A stretch of DNA of 64,000 nt from Bryobacteraceae bacterium (GCA_947458745.1 CANGYQ010000011.1:62001-126000), one strand, 5' to 3'; numbered from the stretch's first letter, positions 44,575 to 54,761 are shown. The notes: generated by a model not told the origin, from the letters alone. A program made the numbers and translations.

Positions 44575-47500
44575 TTAGAAGTAGAACTTCGCGCCAAGGA
44601 CGATGCGCCGGGCATCCAGCGTCGAGGTGTATTGGCCGAAGGTGCCGCTGACCTGACGGTTCTGCGCGTCAAAGCGGCCCGTCGTGTCAACACCAACAAA
44701 GCTGGCGTGATTGAAGAAGTTGTAGAACTCAAACCGCAGTTGCAACTTCCGCTTGCCCTCGGGATCCATCGGGATGTTCTTGAACATCGAGACGTCAAAA
44801 ACGTTGATGCCGGGCCCGCGGATCAGATCCTTGGCCGCGGTTCCAATGCCGAACTCGGCGCGCGTCGGAGGCAGCACGACGCTGGTGTTGAAGTGACGGA
44901 GTTCGGTCCGCTCACTCTTTGGCAAATTCGGATTGCCGGTGAGGTTGACGCGGGTGTCGATACCGGCACCGGACGCACCGAGCAAGTCGGCTCCGCTGAC
45001 CAGGCTATAGCCGATGCCCAGCGGCTGGCCGCTGGTGAAGGTGGTCAGCCCGGAGAGTTGCCAGTTGTCGAACACCCACTTGGAGACACCCGTCTTCCAG
45101 ACATTGGACAGCTTGGGGAAGTCGTACAGGTAGTTGAGGACGAAGTTGTGGGTACGGTCAAAGCTGGCTTTGCCGTAGTTGCGGGCCCGGTAGTTCAGGT
45201 AGGGGTTCACCGCGTCGCCGTTGCCGTTGACGATGGTCATGGCCTTGGACCAGGTCCACGCCACGCCAAACTGCAGACCCTTGGAGAAGCGCTTGTTCAC
45301 CTGGGTTTGCAGCGAATGGTAGTTAGAGCTGCCCGCCAGTTCGATGTACTGGATATCGCCGTAGCCCGGATTGGGGCGCAGGAAGTTATCCGGCAGCGGG
45401 TTCCCCGTCGTGGGGTCGGCAGATGTACTCTGGAAGCGCGTACCGTAGGGCAGAGCATTCAAACTGCGGCGCTGCATCAGACGGCGGCCGACGTTGCCCA
45501 CATAGGCGACATCCAGCACGGTGCCGTAGCCCAGGTTCTGCTGGATGCCGAAGCTCCAGTTATAGACCGTGGGCGGACGGAAGTCGCGCTGGATGGAGGT
45601 CACATTTGCCGGGCTGATGCGGAAGGGGCTCGAAAGCAGGTCCGCAATGGTCGTGTTGAACGCCTGGCGGGTGACCGTCAGCGGCGGCGCTTCGCGGTGG
45701 ATCAGCACCTGATCGTCGTTAAAGCGGTCATAGAAAACGCCGACACCACCACGAACAGCTGTCTTGGAGTTGCCGAAAACGTCCCAGGCGAAACCCAGGC
45801 GCGGAGCCACCTGGATGGGTGGTGCGTTCTGCAAATGCTGGTCATAGACGCGCATGCCCTGGAAGGGAGCGACGCCGGCAGCAAACTGGCCAATCGAGGC
45901 CGGCGAGTATTCGACACCCGTCACGGGGTCGCGGCCCACGCGGGCACCGGCAGCGTTGCGGAACGGCTGAATCAGGGCCGGCTGCCGGTTACGGTCATAG
46001 CCGCCCAGGTCAAACGCGGCCAACTGATCGTTGGCGCTCCAGGTGGGCTGAATCTTGTAGAAACGCACGCCAGCGTCGATGGTGAAGCGCCGGGTGACCT
46101 TCCAGGTGTCCTGCACAAACCACTCGACGTTCAGGTAACGGGCATGGCCATCGGGCTTGTTGTTGGCTTCCGTATAGCTCTGCACGCTGCCCAGCAAGGC
46201 GTTGGAGTAGGCGAAGTTCGTATCAAACGGGTTGTTGATATCCCGGTTGAAGTTGAACGTGCCATTGAAGGCCGAACCGCGCGCGGCGTTGCGCGTGGTT
46301 CGTTCGACGTAGATACCAGTCTTGATGTTGTGCGAGTTCCAGATCTTCGACAGGTTGTTGGACCAGTTCCAGATGTTGTTGGTGCCGAAGAAGGGGAAGC
46401 GCTGCTCAATGTTCAATACGCCGGCATTGGGCACGCCGCCAAAGTTGGCTTGCGGGATCAGGTTACGCGCATTGGCCTGCGGAAAGAACTGGGGCAGATT
46501 GGGCGCGACATTGGCGCGCACGTTGCGCTGCAAGCCCGCCTCGGTGAGCGGGTCCACGGTCTGTTTGGCACGGTTGACGCCAAAGGTGAACTCATTCACC
46601 AGCGTCGGTGAGAACGTGTGGATCAACGTCGACACCATACCCGCCGACCGGATCTGGTAGTTGATCGGCAACTGCGGCCAGCTGGAGGAAGCCAGCACGA
46701 AGTCGAATTCGCCCTTGTAGGCTTCATAGTCGTTGATACCGCGCCAGTAGAACTGGGTCTTGTTGCCGATGTTGTAGTCGATGCGCAAAATCGAATCGCG
46801 GCGGGGCTGTTCGACCGTGGCCTGGATCAGCGCGTTGAAGTTCCGCGTTGGGTCCGTGGCGTTCGGCAATGGGAAGATGTTCAGCAGCGCCTGGCCGTTG
46901 CGGTCGATCCGATTTGCGGGGATGCGATTTCCGGGGAACGGAATGCGGTTGTTGGTCGGGTCCCAGATGGGGATCAATGCGCCATTCTGATCGCGCGTAT
47001 CGGAGTAGTCGCCCTGCCGCTCGCCCGCCGTCGGGAAGGTGCGGCGCTGGAGAGACGTCGGGTACCGGCGCGGCAGAAACTCTTGCGACCAGAAGAAGAA
47101 TAGCTTGTCGCGGTTCTTATTGAACTTGCCGGCCGTCACCGGACCGCCAATGAAGTAGCCGGGATAGTTAAACCGGTACTGCGGCCGCCGCAAGCCGTCG
47201 CGGTTGCGGAAGAACTCGTTCGCGTTCAGCGCTTCGTTGCGCAGAAAGTAATATGCGCCGCCATGGAATTCCTTGGTGCCGCTCTTGATAATCGTGTTGA
47301 TGGTGCCACCCGAGGACCGGCCGTACTCAGCCTGATAATTGGTCAGCAACACCTTCACTTCGGCCACGGCATCGACGGAGGGAGCCAGATAGGGTCCGCC
47401 CATGGAGCCTGTGTCGAGCGACGAAATACCGTCCAGCGTCAGGTTGATCGTTCCCTGGCGGTTGCCGTTGATGGTGATGCCGCCCAGGTTGTTCCATCCC

Positions 47501-48006
47501 GGTGCGTTGCGGTTGGCCGTGTCGATGACACCGGGCAGCAACTTCACCAAGCCCAGGTAGTCGCGGCCCTTCAGCGGGACGTTCTGCGTCTGGTCCAGCG
47601 AGATCAAGCCGCTGCGCTCAGCTGACTGCGTCTGCAAGCGGGCCGTCTCGGCCTGCACTTCGACGGTCTGCGTCAGGTCGCCCAGTTGCAGCTCAACGCG
47701 TTTCAACACCACGCGCTCGGTGGCCGTCAGGATGATGTCGTTCTGCTCGTAGCGCTTAAAGCCCTTGGCCGATACGGCCAGCTTGAAGGTGCCGGGCAGC
47801 AACTGCGTAAAGACAAAATCGCCGCTGGCGTCAGTGGTGGTCTGGCGTGCCTGCGACGTTTGGATGTTGGTAATGGTCAACTCCGCACCCGGCAGCGGAC
47901 TGCCGGAGGGATCGCTGATCGTGCCGGAGATTGATCCGGTCAGCCCCTGGCCATAAGCCACGGCCGCCAGCGCAATGGCAGCCCCAAACTTCACCAAAAA
48001 TTTCAT
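44575..48006 (-). CDS. TonB-dependent receptor, Oar-like
   Basis: The 1143-residue outer-membrane receptor has a signal peptide (residues 1-19), a carboxypeptidase-regulatory domain (GSISGTISDPSGSPLPGAEL, about residues 25-105), a plug with LKGRDYLGLVKLLPGV and a barrel ending KFYF. The ligand is unknown; the gene is alone between a terminator and a divergent gene, so context gives no hint. AGGGG lies 5 bases before ATG 48006. Confidence 0.9.
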   Translation of the reverse strand: MKFLVKFGAAIALAAVAYGQGLTGSISGTISDPSGSPLPGAELTITNIQTSQARQTTTDASGDFVFTQLLPGTFKLAVSAKGFKRYEQNDIILTATERVVLKRVELQLGDLTQTVEVQAETARLQTQSAERSGLISLDQTQNVPLKGRDYLGLVKLLPGVIDTANRNAPGWNNLGGITINGNRQGTINLTLDGISSLDTGSMGGPYLAPSVDAVAEVKVLLTNYQAEYGRSSGGTINTIIKSGTKEFHGGAYYFLRNEALNANEFFRNRDGLRRPQYRFNYPGYFIGGPVTAGKFNKNRDKLFFFWSQEFLPRRYPTSLQRRTFPTAGERQGDYSDTRDQNGALIPIWDPTNNRIPFPGNRIPANRIDRNGQALLNIFPLPNATDPTRNFNALIQATVEQPRRDSILRIDYNIGNKTQFYWRGINDYEAYKGEFDFVLASSSWPQLPINYQIRSAGMVSTLIHTFSPTLVNEFTFGVNRAKQTVDPLTEAGLQRNVRANVAPNLPQFFPQANARNLIPQANFGGVPNAGVLNIEQRFPFFGTNNIWNWSNNLSKIWNSHNIKTGIYVERTTRNAARGSAFNGTFNFNRDINNPFDTNFAYSNALLGSVQSYTEANNKPDGHARYLNVEWFVQDTWKVTRRFTIDAGVRFYKIQPTWSANDQLAAFDLGGYDRNRQPALIQPFRNAAGARVGRDPVTGVEYSPASIGQFAAGVAPFQGMRVYDQHLQNAPPIQVAPRLGFAWDVFGNSKTAVRGGVGVFYDRFNDDQVLIHREAPPLTVTRQAFNTTIADLLSSPFRISPANVTSIQRDFRPPTVYNWSFGIQQNLGYGTVLDVAYVGNVGRRLMQRRSLNALPYGTRFQSTSADPTTGNPLPDNFLRPNPGYGDIQYIELAGSSNYHSLQTQVNKRFSKGLQFGVAWTWSKAMTIVNGNGDAVNPYLNYRARNYGKASFDRTHNFVLNYLYDFPKLSNVWKTGVSKWVFDNWQLSGLTTFTSGQPLGIGYSLVSGADLLGASGAGIDTRVNLTGNPNLPKSERTELRHFNTSVVLPPTRAEFGIGTAAKDLIRGPGINVFDVSMFKNIPMDPEGKRKLQLRFEFYNFFNHASFVGVDTTGRFDAQNRQVSGTFGQYTSTLDARRIVLGAKFYF

Positions 48007-48245
48007 GAAAACCCCTATTCAACAGAGAATCTAAGCGCGATATCGGCTCGTTGGGAAGAAAATGATGCTGCATCGGCTGGCACCCCAAATCGGGGAACAA
48101 TCGATGAGCGCATAGACCACCCGTACACTAAAGTGGAGTCAGCATATCACGGTCCACAGATGTATATCGGATGGGGTGACCGTGGCTCTCCCGGTGCCCG
48201 CCGACTTTGCGGTTGTCTCCAGCAGTAGCGACAGCCGCCAGACGG

Positions 48246-48251
48246 TACACT
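48246..48251 (+). promoter_or_regulatory. Candidate -10 box (TACACT)
   Basis: TACACT lies 6 bases before TTG 48258, which has no Shine-Dalgarno. Confidence 0.35.
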
Positions 48252-48257
48252 GTCTAA

Positions 48258-50063
48258 TTGACGAACCTTGGCACGCGGCGCGAACTCCAGATTCTGGCGG
48301 CGTTCGTGATCTTCACCCACCTGCCCTTTCTGGCCCATCCCATCCAGGGCGATGATCTCTACTACCTATACGGAGCGCAGCACGCCCAGATCGACCCGCT
48401 GCACCCGCACCACGCGCGCTACGTGTTCCAGGGCCGCGAAGTCTCCATGCAAGGCCATCCCCATCCACCGCTGAATGCCTGGATTTTGGCCGGCTTGCTG
48501 GCGTTACGCGGTGACATTGACGAAAGCGTCTTCCACTTGGGCTATTTGGCGTTGTCGGTGGGCTGTGCGATGGCAATGTATGCGCTGGCCCGAAAGTTCG
48601 TTCCGGATGAACCCCTATTGGCCAGCCTGCTCTTTCTGGCTACGCCCACGTTTTGGGTGAGCGGCAACTCGCTGGAAAGTGATCTGCCCTTTCTGGCTTG
48701 CTGGCTGGCCGGCATCGCGTTGTGGGTGCATGGTCGCATCTGGCTGGCGGCCATTCCGCTGGTGCTCTCGGGACTGGCTGCTTATCAGGCGGTGGCCTTG
48801 ATCCCCATCCTTTGGGTGTACCGGCGGCATGCGTTGGCCGTCACTCCCGCGTTGGGGTTGATCGCCTATCAGCTCTTCGAACGTGCGACCTCCGGCGTTT
48901 GGCCCGTGCTGGCGACGGCCAACTACTTCAGTGAATACGGGCTGCAGCGGCCTTTGGCCAAGGTGCTCAACGCGGCGGCCATGACCGGCCACCTGGCCTG
49001 GACCGCCGGGCCGATGGCGCTGTTCCAGCCGCACTGGGCGCTGGCGTCGGCGCTGCCAGCGGCGGGGCTGGACTGGAACCCGCTCTTCTGGATCTCCTTT
49101 GCGATCGGGGTGGTGGTGCTGGTCAAAGTGGATGGCTTCCTGGGCTGGTGGATCCGCCTGTTCTTCGCGGCCGCGCTTGTTTTGTTTTTCGCCGGTTCCG
49201 CCCGTTACTTGCTGCCCCTCGCTCCCGCCGTCTGCCTTTGGGCCGCCAAACGCCTGAACGAGGAACGGCTGACCTACGCCATTGGTGCCCAGATGGCCTT
49301 GGCCGGAGTGCTGACGCTGGCCAACTACCAGCACTGGCAAGCCTACAAAGACTTTGTCGATACCCATGTCGCACCGCTCACCGCGCAGAGCAAACGCGTG
49401 TGGGTAGCGGGCGAATGGGGCTTGCGCTATTACGCGGAACAGGTTGGCGCGCTGCCCTTAAAGCAAGGCCAGATCCTGCAAGCCGGGGAGCAGGTGCTGG
49501 TTAGCCGTTACGGGCAGGCACCGCCTGCCGGCACCCTTCAGCCGGTGGTCACCGAAGACATCCGCCCCTCGCTGCCCTTGCGCTTGATCGGCGGACAGGC
49601 TGGCTGGTCCACGGTAGCGTTTGGGGTTCGGCCATTTGATGTGTCCCTGCAGCCGGTGGACCGGCTGGTTCTGGCTGCGGTCGTCGACCGCCCACCCACG
49701 CTGAGCCAATTGCCCATGAACCACCCGGAAGCCGAACGGCATCTGCTCAGCGGCTTCTATCCGCTGGAAGAGAACCGCTACCGCTGGATGGGGCCCATGG
49801 CGCGAGTGGTGCTGGTCTCGAAGCCGGCGCCGATCACACTGACCGTCTTTGCGACCGAGGAGCGCGAGTTCACCGTCTCCGCGGATGGGCGCGAACTCCA
49901 ACGCTTTACGCTGAAGCAAGGCCTCCAGACGCTGGCGACACCCGCCTTTACGCCCACCAGCGCCAGCACCGTCATCACGCTGCAAGTGGACCGTCCCGTC
50001 AAGGCACCGGGCGATACGCGCGAGTTGGGCGTCATCATCCAGAGCATCGGCTTCAGCCAGTAG
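48258..50063 (+). CDS. Multi-pass GT39-like membrane glycosyltransferase
   Basis: The 601-residue protein has about ten membrane helices in residues 8-360 and a soluble periplasmic C-terminal domain. An acidic pair in the first outside loop (PIQGDDLYYLY, residues about 27-37) matches the catalytic region of GT39/ArnT/PMT-type enzymes, which use polyprenyl-phosphate sugars to modify proteins or lipids. The acceptor is unknown. The start TTG 48258 is uncertain; it follows a TACACT box closely. The 251 bases before it separate it from the divergent TonB receptor. Confidence 0.68.
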   Translation: MTNLGTRRELQILAAFVIFTHLPFLAHPIQGDDLYYLYGAQHAQIDPLHPHHARYVFQGREVSMQGHPHPPLNAWILAGLLALRGDIDESVFHLGYLALSVGCAMAMYALARKFVPDEPLLASLLFLATPTFWVSGNSLESDLPFLACWLAGIALWVHGRIWLAAIPLVLSGLAAYQAVALIPILWVYRRHALAVTPALGLIAYQLFERATSGVWPVLATANYFSEYGLQRPLAKVLNAAAMTGHLAWTAGPMALFQPHWALASALPAAGLDWNPLFWISFAIGVVVLVKVDGFLGWWIRLFFAAALVLFFAGSARYLLPLAPAVCLWAAKRLNEERLTYAIGAQMALAGVLTLANYQHWQAYKDFVDTHVAPLTAQSKRVWVAGEWGLRYYAEQVGALPLKQGQILQAGEQVLVSRYGQAPPAGTLQPVVTEDIRPSLPLRLIGGQAGWSTVAFGVRPFDVSLQPVDRLVLAAVVDRPPTLSQLPMNHPEAERHLLSGFYPLEENRYRWMGPMARVVLVSKPAPITLTVFATEEREFTVSADGRELQRFTLKQGLQTLATPAFTPTSASTVITLQVDRPVKAPGDTRELGVIIQSIGFSQ

Positions 50064-50070
50064 ATCTCGC

Positions 50071-50076
50071 TAGACT
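50071..50076 (+). promoter_or_regulatory. Candidate -10 box (TAGACT)
   Basis: TAGACT lies 6 bases before GTG 50083, in the 19-base gap after the GT39-like stop. Confidence 0.3.
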
Positions 50077-50082
50077 GGTCAG

Positions 50083-50694
50083 GTGAATTATCACCAGCTG
50101 ATTACGCGGGCCTTCACGGAAGGCGCCACCTCGGAAGATGAAGCCTTTGCCGGGATGGAGCGCGAGTTTGTCTTCACGCTGCGCCCAGCGGGCAAATTGC
50201 GGGTTCCTTCGGGCCGCATCATGGTGGGCGATCCGTTGGGTGGGCCACAAGAAGCGCTAGCCGTGCCCGTCGAGCCGGGCGAGTATGAAGTGGTCCTGAG
50301 TATCCTGCGCTTCACCGACACCGGCGAGGAACGCGTCGCTTTCGCTCGTGTCGGTGCGCCCATCACGAACGATAGCGAACTGTTCCGCTATGCCGAACAG
50401 GACGAGGATTCGGCCATTGAAGTGGATTCCGGTGCGGCGGGCTTCTTCGACGAAACCGTCGTCCGTTTGCTCGATGGCGAGGATGAGCCGACCGAATTGC
50501 AGACCCGTTTGCTCGAAGCCACCGACACCGACAGTGCCTCCACCTGGTTTGTGGCGGACCTTCCAGCCGATAATCACGCCAACCTGATTGCCTTCAGTGC
50601 GGGCTTTGGTGATGGCGATTATCCGGTCTCTGTCGTTCCGGACGAAGTGGGCGAGACGGCGAAGACCATCCTGCTCGATTTCGTCACCGAATAG
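50083..50694 (+). CDS. DUF4241 domain protein
   Basis: The 203-residue cytoplasmic protein matches DUF4241: GRIMVGDPLG, VEPGEYEVVLSI and a late 'ERVAFARV' strand are the family's conserved segments. No catalytic role is known. Acidic residues dominate (many Asp/Glu in residues 100-160), so the protein has a low isoelectric point. It lies 19 bases after the GT39-like gene on the same strand. Confidence 0.75.
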   Translation: MNYHQLITRAFTEGATSEDEAFAGMEREFVFTLRPAGKLRVPSGRIMVGDPLGGPQEALAVPVEPGEYEVVLSILRFTDTGEERVAFARVGAPITNDSELFRYAEQDEDSAIEVDSGAAGFFDETVVRLLDGEDEPTELQTRLLEATDTDSASTWFVADLPADNHANLIAFSAGFGDGDYPVSVVPDEVGETAKTILLDFVTE

Positions 50695-50737
50695 TTGAAC
50701 CCGCCCACAGCGCCAGACGATATACTCAACCGCAACC

Positions 50738-51688
50738 ATGACCACGCGGCGGCAGTTGATCCAAGGCGCCATCGGCGCGGCTTACCTCACCCAAGCCGCC
50801 TCCGGCAAAGCCTCTCAGCCAACCACGAAGCCCAACTTTGTTGTGCCCGCCCATGCTTGCGATTGCCACACCCACATCTATGGCGATCCCGTGCAGTATC
50901 CTCTGTGGCCCGGCCGCTCCTATACGCCGGAGGTGGCCACGCCCGCGGAGATGGCCGCACTGCATCGGACGTTGCGGATTGAGCGCGTGGTGATTGTCAC
51001 CCCCAGCGTCTACGGCACCGACAACTCCGCCACGCTAGCCGGGCTGAAGGCACGTGGCCAGACCGGGCGGGGCATTGCCGTGATCGACGACAAGACCACC
51101 GAAGATGAACTGGATCGCCTCCATCGCGCGGGCTTCCGCGGCATTCGCCTCAACCTGGCCAACTCCGGCCAGAACGATCCCGCGCAAGGTCGCAAGCGCT
51201 TGGAAGGTGCCATTGCCCGAGTGGCCCCACGTGGCTGGCACATCCAGATGTTTACGAATCTCGCCGTGATCTCGGGCCTTGCGGATGTGGTGCGAGCTTC
51301 GGCGGTGCCCATCGTGTTTGACCATTTTGGTGGTGCGCAACTGACCGCGGGCACCAGCCAGGCCGGGTTTGATGTACTGGCCTCGCTGCTCCAGAGTGGC
51401 CGGGCGTATGTGAAGATCTCGCTGGCCGGAGCCAACACCGCCCTGGCTCGCGATGCCAAGCCGTTAGCGGAGGCATTGATCGCGGCCAACCCGCAACGCA
51501 TCCTCTGGGGCACGGACTGGCCACACCCGGACTCCGCGCCTCGCCCCGGACGGCAGGCCACCGACGTCGCGCCCTTCAACACGGTCGATGACGGTGCCAT
51601 TCTGAATCAGCTGCCACTGTGGGCCCCCGATGCACGCGTCCGGAAGCAGATCCTGGCCGACAATCCCGAACGCCTCTACGCATTCTGA
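50738..51688 (+). CDS. Exported amidohydrolase (PDC lactonase LigI-like)
   Basis: The 316-residue TIM-barrel metallohydrolase of the amidohydrolase_2 family has the metal site DCHTH (H44 and H46), the strand GFRGIRLNL, IVFDHFGG with another His, and the C-terminal WGTDWPHP with the catalytic Asp. Relatives include 2-pyrone-4,6-dicarboxylate lactonase. The N-terminus MTTRRQLIQGAIGAAYLTQAA looks like a Tat signal, so the enzyme acts outside the cytoplasm, unlike LigI. TATACT at 50721-50726 may be its -10 box. Confidence 0.82.
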   Translation: MTTRRQLIQGAIGAAYLTQAASGKASQPTTKPNFVVPAHACDCHTHIYGDPVQYPLWPGRSYTPEVATPAEMAALHRTLRIERVVIVTPSVYGTDNSATLAGLKARGQTGRGIAVIDDKTTEDELDRLHRAGFRGIRLNLANSGQNDPAQGRKRLEGAIARVAPRGWHIQMFTNLAVISGLADVVRASAVPIVFDHFGGAQLTAGTSQAGFDVLASLLQSGRAYVKISLAGANTALARDAKPLAEALIAANPQRILWGTDWPHPDSAPRPGRQATDVAPFNTVDDGAILNQLPLWAPDARVRKQILADNPERLYAF

Positions 51689-51701
51689 AGGGCCAGGCGA
51701 A

Positions 51702-51707
51702 TATACT
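51702..51707 (+). promoter_or_regulatory. Candidate -10 box (TATACT)
   Basis: TATACT lies 11 bases before ATG 51719 and 5 before TTG 51713. Confidence 0.4.
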
Positions 51708-51718
51708 GGCCTTTGCCC

Positions 51719-53833
51719 ATGCCTGCCGTTTTGAAACCTCTCTCCGCACTGCTGATCACACTCGGTCTGCAAGCACAGACCGACTGGCCAATGTTCGGCC
51801 ACGACCCCGGTGCCCGCCGCTTTTCGCCGCTCAAGCAGATCAACACCGCCAACGTCGACCGCCTCCAGCGCGCCTGGACCTTCCACACCGGGCAGCCGGG
51901 CTCAGAAGGCATTCCGGTAGTCGTCGGCGGCGTGATGTACGTCACTGCGGCCAACGGCATCTTCGCCTTGCGACCCGAGACGGGCGAGAAGGTGTGGCAC
52001 TACCCGGCCACCGGCGTGGCACTGCGCGGGCTCGCGTTCTGGCCGGGTGATGCTCAAACGCACGGACGAGTCTATGCGGGCGTCAAGGGCGGCGTGGTCG
52101 CGCTGGATGTGACCACCGGCAAGCCCGCGCCCAGTTTCGGCAACGAAGGACTGCTCGATTTTCGCGAAGGGGTGATGGGCGACCTGACCGAAGCGCGCCT
52201 GTCGCTCCAGTCACCGCCGACCGTCTACAAAGACCTACTGATCACCGGCAGCGCCAATGGCGAAGGCCAGCCCACCAAAGGCGCCTATGGCGACATCCGC
52301 GCCTGGGATGCCAAGACCGGCAAGCTCCGCTGGACCTTCCACACCGTCCCGCGCCCGGGCGAACCCGGCCATGAGACCTGGCCCAAAGACGCCTGGAAGA
52401 ATCGCGCGGGCACCAACGCCTGGGGCTTCCTGTCGCTCGACCAGGAGCGCGGACTGTTGTACGTGCCGCTGGGCTCACCAACGAGCGATTTCTATGGCGC
52501 GGACCGCCATGGCGACGGGCTGTACGGCAACTGCCTGGTCGCGCTCGATGTGGCCACCGGAAAGCTGAAGTGGTATCAGCAAATGGTCCATCATGACCTG
52601 TGGGATTTCGACCCCGCCGCCGCGCCGGTGCTGTTTGAAGCCGTGCGCAATGGCCGGACCGTACCCGCCGTCGCCCAGATCACCAAGATGGGCATTCTGT
52701 TTTCCTTCAATCGCATCACCGGCGAGCCGCTCTATGGCATGGAAGAACGTCCCGTGCCCCAAAGCATCGTGCCCGGCGAAAAGACCGCCGCCACGCAGCC
52801 GTTCCCACTGAAGCCCCCGCCGCTGTCACGCGTCACGTTCTCGAAGGAGGAGATGTACAACCTGACGCCCGAACACGCGGCCTTCTGCAAGGACCTGTTT
52901 GAGCGCAACAAGATGACCATCGGCCCGCTCTATGCGCCGATGCCGCTTGAAGGCAATGTGCTCATGTTCCCTAGCACGCTGGGCGGGGGCGGCTGGGGCG
53001 GGGTATCGGTGGACCCGGAACTGGGCTACCTGTTCACCAACGTGAACAACCTGGGCCAGTGGGGCCACATGGAAAAGAAGACCGATCCCAAGACCGGCGA
53101 GACCACCTACATCCGGACGTCAGAATACGGCCCCTACGCGCGCTTCTGGAATCGTGAGACGCGCATCCCTTGCACCAATCCACCGTTCGGCGAACTGGTG
53201 GCCGTTGACACTCGCACCGGCGACATCGCCTGGCGCACGCCGCTGGGCACCATTCCGGCGCTGGAAGAGAAGGGCATCAAGAACACTGGCGCGCCCAGCC
53301 TGGGCGGCAGCATCGCCACTGCAGGTGGCTTGGTCTTCATCGCCGCCACCAACGACAGCCGCTTCCGCGCCTTTGAATCGAAGACTGGCCGCCTCGTCTG
53401 GGAACAGCCCATCGATGCCAATGGCCACACCATCCCCATCACCTATCAGGGCCAGGACGGCAAGCAGTATGTCGCCATTATGGCCGGGGGCGGCGGTGGC
53501 TACTTTGGCGGCACGCCATCGGATGCCGTAGTCGCTTTCGCACTGGGCGAAGGCAAAGCTCCGGCGCTACCCACCATCTCCAAAGGCAAGATCCCCGAGC
53601 CACTCCCCCACGCCGCCGCGACAGTGGCCGCATTGCCCGACGGCGCTCCCAAGACCACCCTCCGCCGAGCCTGCGGGTCCACCTGCCATGCGCTGGAAGT
53701 AGTCGTCGGCACGCGGCGCGACCAGGTGTCCTGGGCCGCGATGATCGACACGATGGTCTCGCGCGGAGCCGCCGTGAAGGCCAATGAGCGGCAGGTGATC
53801 TTGGACTACCTGTTGAAGCACCTGGGGCAGTAG
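51719..53833 (+). CDS. PQQ-dependent (glucose-dehydrogenase-type) quinoprotein with C-terminal haem-like motif
   Basis: The 704-residue periplasmic enzyme has a signal peptide (to LQAQ, residue 21) and an eight-bladed PQQ propeller of the membrane glucose dehydrogenase type: DWPMFGHDPG, GAYGDIRAWDAKTG, YGNCLVALDVATGKLKW, HHDLWDFD. It should oxidise a sugar or alcohol and pass electrons to the respiratory chain. The last 60 residues form a small helical domain like a cytochrome c, with C652-GST-C656-H657, one residue longer than the usual CxxCH. Haem attachment is therefore uncertain. PQQ synthesis genes are not in the window. Confidence 0.88.
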   Translation: MPAVLKPLSALLITLGLQAQTDWPMFGHDPGARRFSPLKQINTANVDRLQRAWTFHTGQPGSEGIPVVVGGVMYVTAANGIFALRPETGEKVWHYPATGVALRGLAFWPGDAQTHGRVYAGVKGGVVALDVTTGKPAPSFGNEGLLDFREGVMGDLTEARLSLQSPPTVYKDLLITGSANGEGQPTKGAYGDIRAWDAKTGKLRWTFHTVPRPGEPGHETWPKDAWKNRAGTNAWGFLSLDQERGLLYVPLGSPTSDFYGADRHGDGLYGNCLVALDVATGKLKWYQQMVHHDLWDFDPAAAPVLFEAVRNGRTVPAVAQITKMGILFSFNRITGEPLYGMEERPVPQSIVPGEKTAATQPFPLKPPPLSRVTFSKEEMYNLTPEHAAFCKDLFERNKMTIGPLYAPMPLEGNVLMFPSTLGGGGWGGVSVDPELGYLFTNVNNLGQWGHMEKKTDPKTGETTYIRTSEYGPYARFWNRETRIPCTNPPFGELVAVDTRTGDIAWRTPLGTIPALEEKGIKNTGAPSLGGSIATAGGLVFIAATNDSRFRAFESKTGRLVWEQPIDANGHTIPITYQGQDGKQYVAIMAGGGGGYFGGTPSDAVVAFALGEGKAPALPTISKGKIPEPLPHAAATVAALPDGAPKTTLRRACGSTCHALEVVVGTRRDQVSWAAMIDTMVSRGAAVKANERQVILDYLLKHLGQ

Positions 53834-53843
53834 GCCACCCACT

Positions 53844-54761
53844 TTAGGGTTGCCGCAGCAAGGCAACCGCCATCTCGGGGAAATCCATGGAGTCGGGCGA
53901 CGCGGAATCCCGCACCCGGGTCGCTACGGCCCGCAGTTGAGGAAAGATCAGCACCCAGTTGCCGCCATCGCCGCTATGTTGGATCAGCGCTGGTGCGCCG
54001 GGCTCCCCGCCTTGAAACATCCAAATGAGACCTTGCCTCTCGCTCAAACTGGGGAAGGCGGGTTGCCGCGTGGACTCACGCATCCATTGGGCGTCGATCA
54101 GCGTACGCCCTTCCCATTGCCCCTCATCCAGCACCAGCTGCCCCAGCTTGGCTAAATCCTGCGCACTGATGACGAGGCCCAAATAGCCGTGGACGTTTCC
54201 CGCACGGTCCTTAATCCAGTCGGCTGATTGGATACCCATCGGGCCGAAAAGGCGACGCTGCAAATACTTGGGCAAGGGTTCGCCGGCGATGCGCTCTACC
54301 ATTGCGGCTGTGAGGATCATGCCGGTGTTGTTGTAGAGGCGCTTGGTTCCGGGAGGATCTTCCAGGGGTTGCCCGAGTGCGAAGGACCTGGTGTCGCGCA
54401 GCTTCTTGAACGATTCGGCGTTGCCGCCATTGGCATTTCGGGGGTGCTGGACTCCCGATACATGGCCCATCAGCTGGCGGAGCGTGACCGGTGCCTTGGG
54501 ATCATTCTTGAGCTGCGGAAAAAGCTCACCCAGGGTGATCTCGAGCGAAGTCAGCTTGCCATCGGTTCTCAAGCAGCCCGCCGCCAGACTCAGCATCACC
54601 TTCGAGACCGACTGGACATGCACTCGCTTGGTGGGCGTCAGTTCCGCCACCTTCTGGCCATTGCGGATCAGCACCAGCCCATCGGTGCCGGAGCGCTTCG
54701 CCGCGTCCACCAAAGCAGCCGGATCGGCCATCAGCAGGAGGGTGAAAACACTGGTCAACAT
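53844..54761 (-). CDS. Exported serine hydrolase (beta-lactamase class C/PBP4-like)
   Basis: The 305-residue protein has the class C serine hydrolase motifs: S51-V-S-K54, Y143-N-N145 and HSGDGG near 268 in place of KTG. A short hydrophobic N-terminus (MLTSVFTLLLMA) should direct export. Family members are esterases, peptidases or beta-lactamases; which one is not visible. The in-frame start at 54794 adds residues without a signal character, so ATG 54761 is preferred. It converges with the PQQ enzyme with 10 bases between stops. Confidence 0.83.
   Translation of the reverse strand: MLTSVFTLLLMADPAALVDAAKRSGTDGLVLIRNGQKVAELTPTKRVHVQSVSKVMLSLAAGCLRTDGKLTSLEITLGELFPQLKNDPKAPVTLRQLMGHVSGVQHPRNANGGNAESFKKLRDTRSFALGQPLEDPPGTKRLYNNTGMILTAAMVERIAGEPLPKYLQRRLFGPMGIQSADWIKDRAGNVHGYLGLVISAQDLAKLGQLVLDEGQWEGRTLIDAQWMRESTRQPAFPSLSERQGLIWMFQGGEPGAPALIQHSGDGGNWVLIFPQLRAVATRVRDSASPDSMDFPEMAVALLRQP

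Noticed and set aside
44632..46611. 659-residue open frame on the + strand
   Set aside because: It lies wholly antisense to the TonB receptor gene, has no family features and reflects the codon bias of the real frame.
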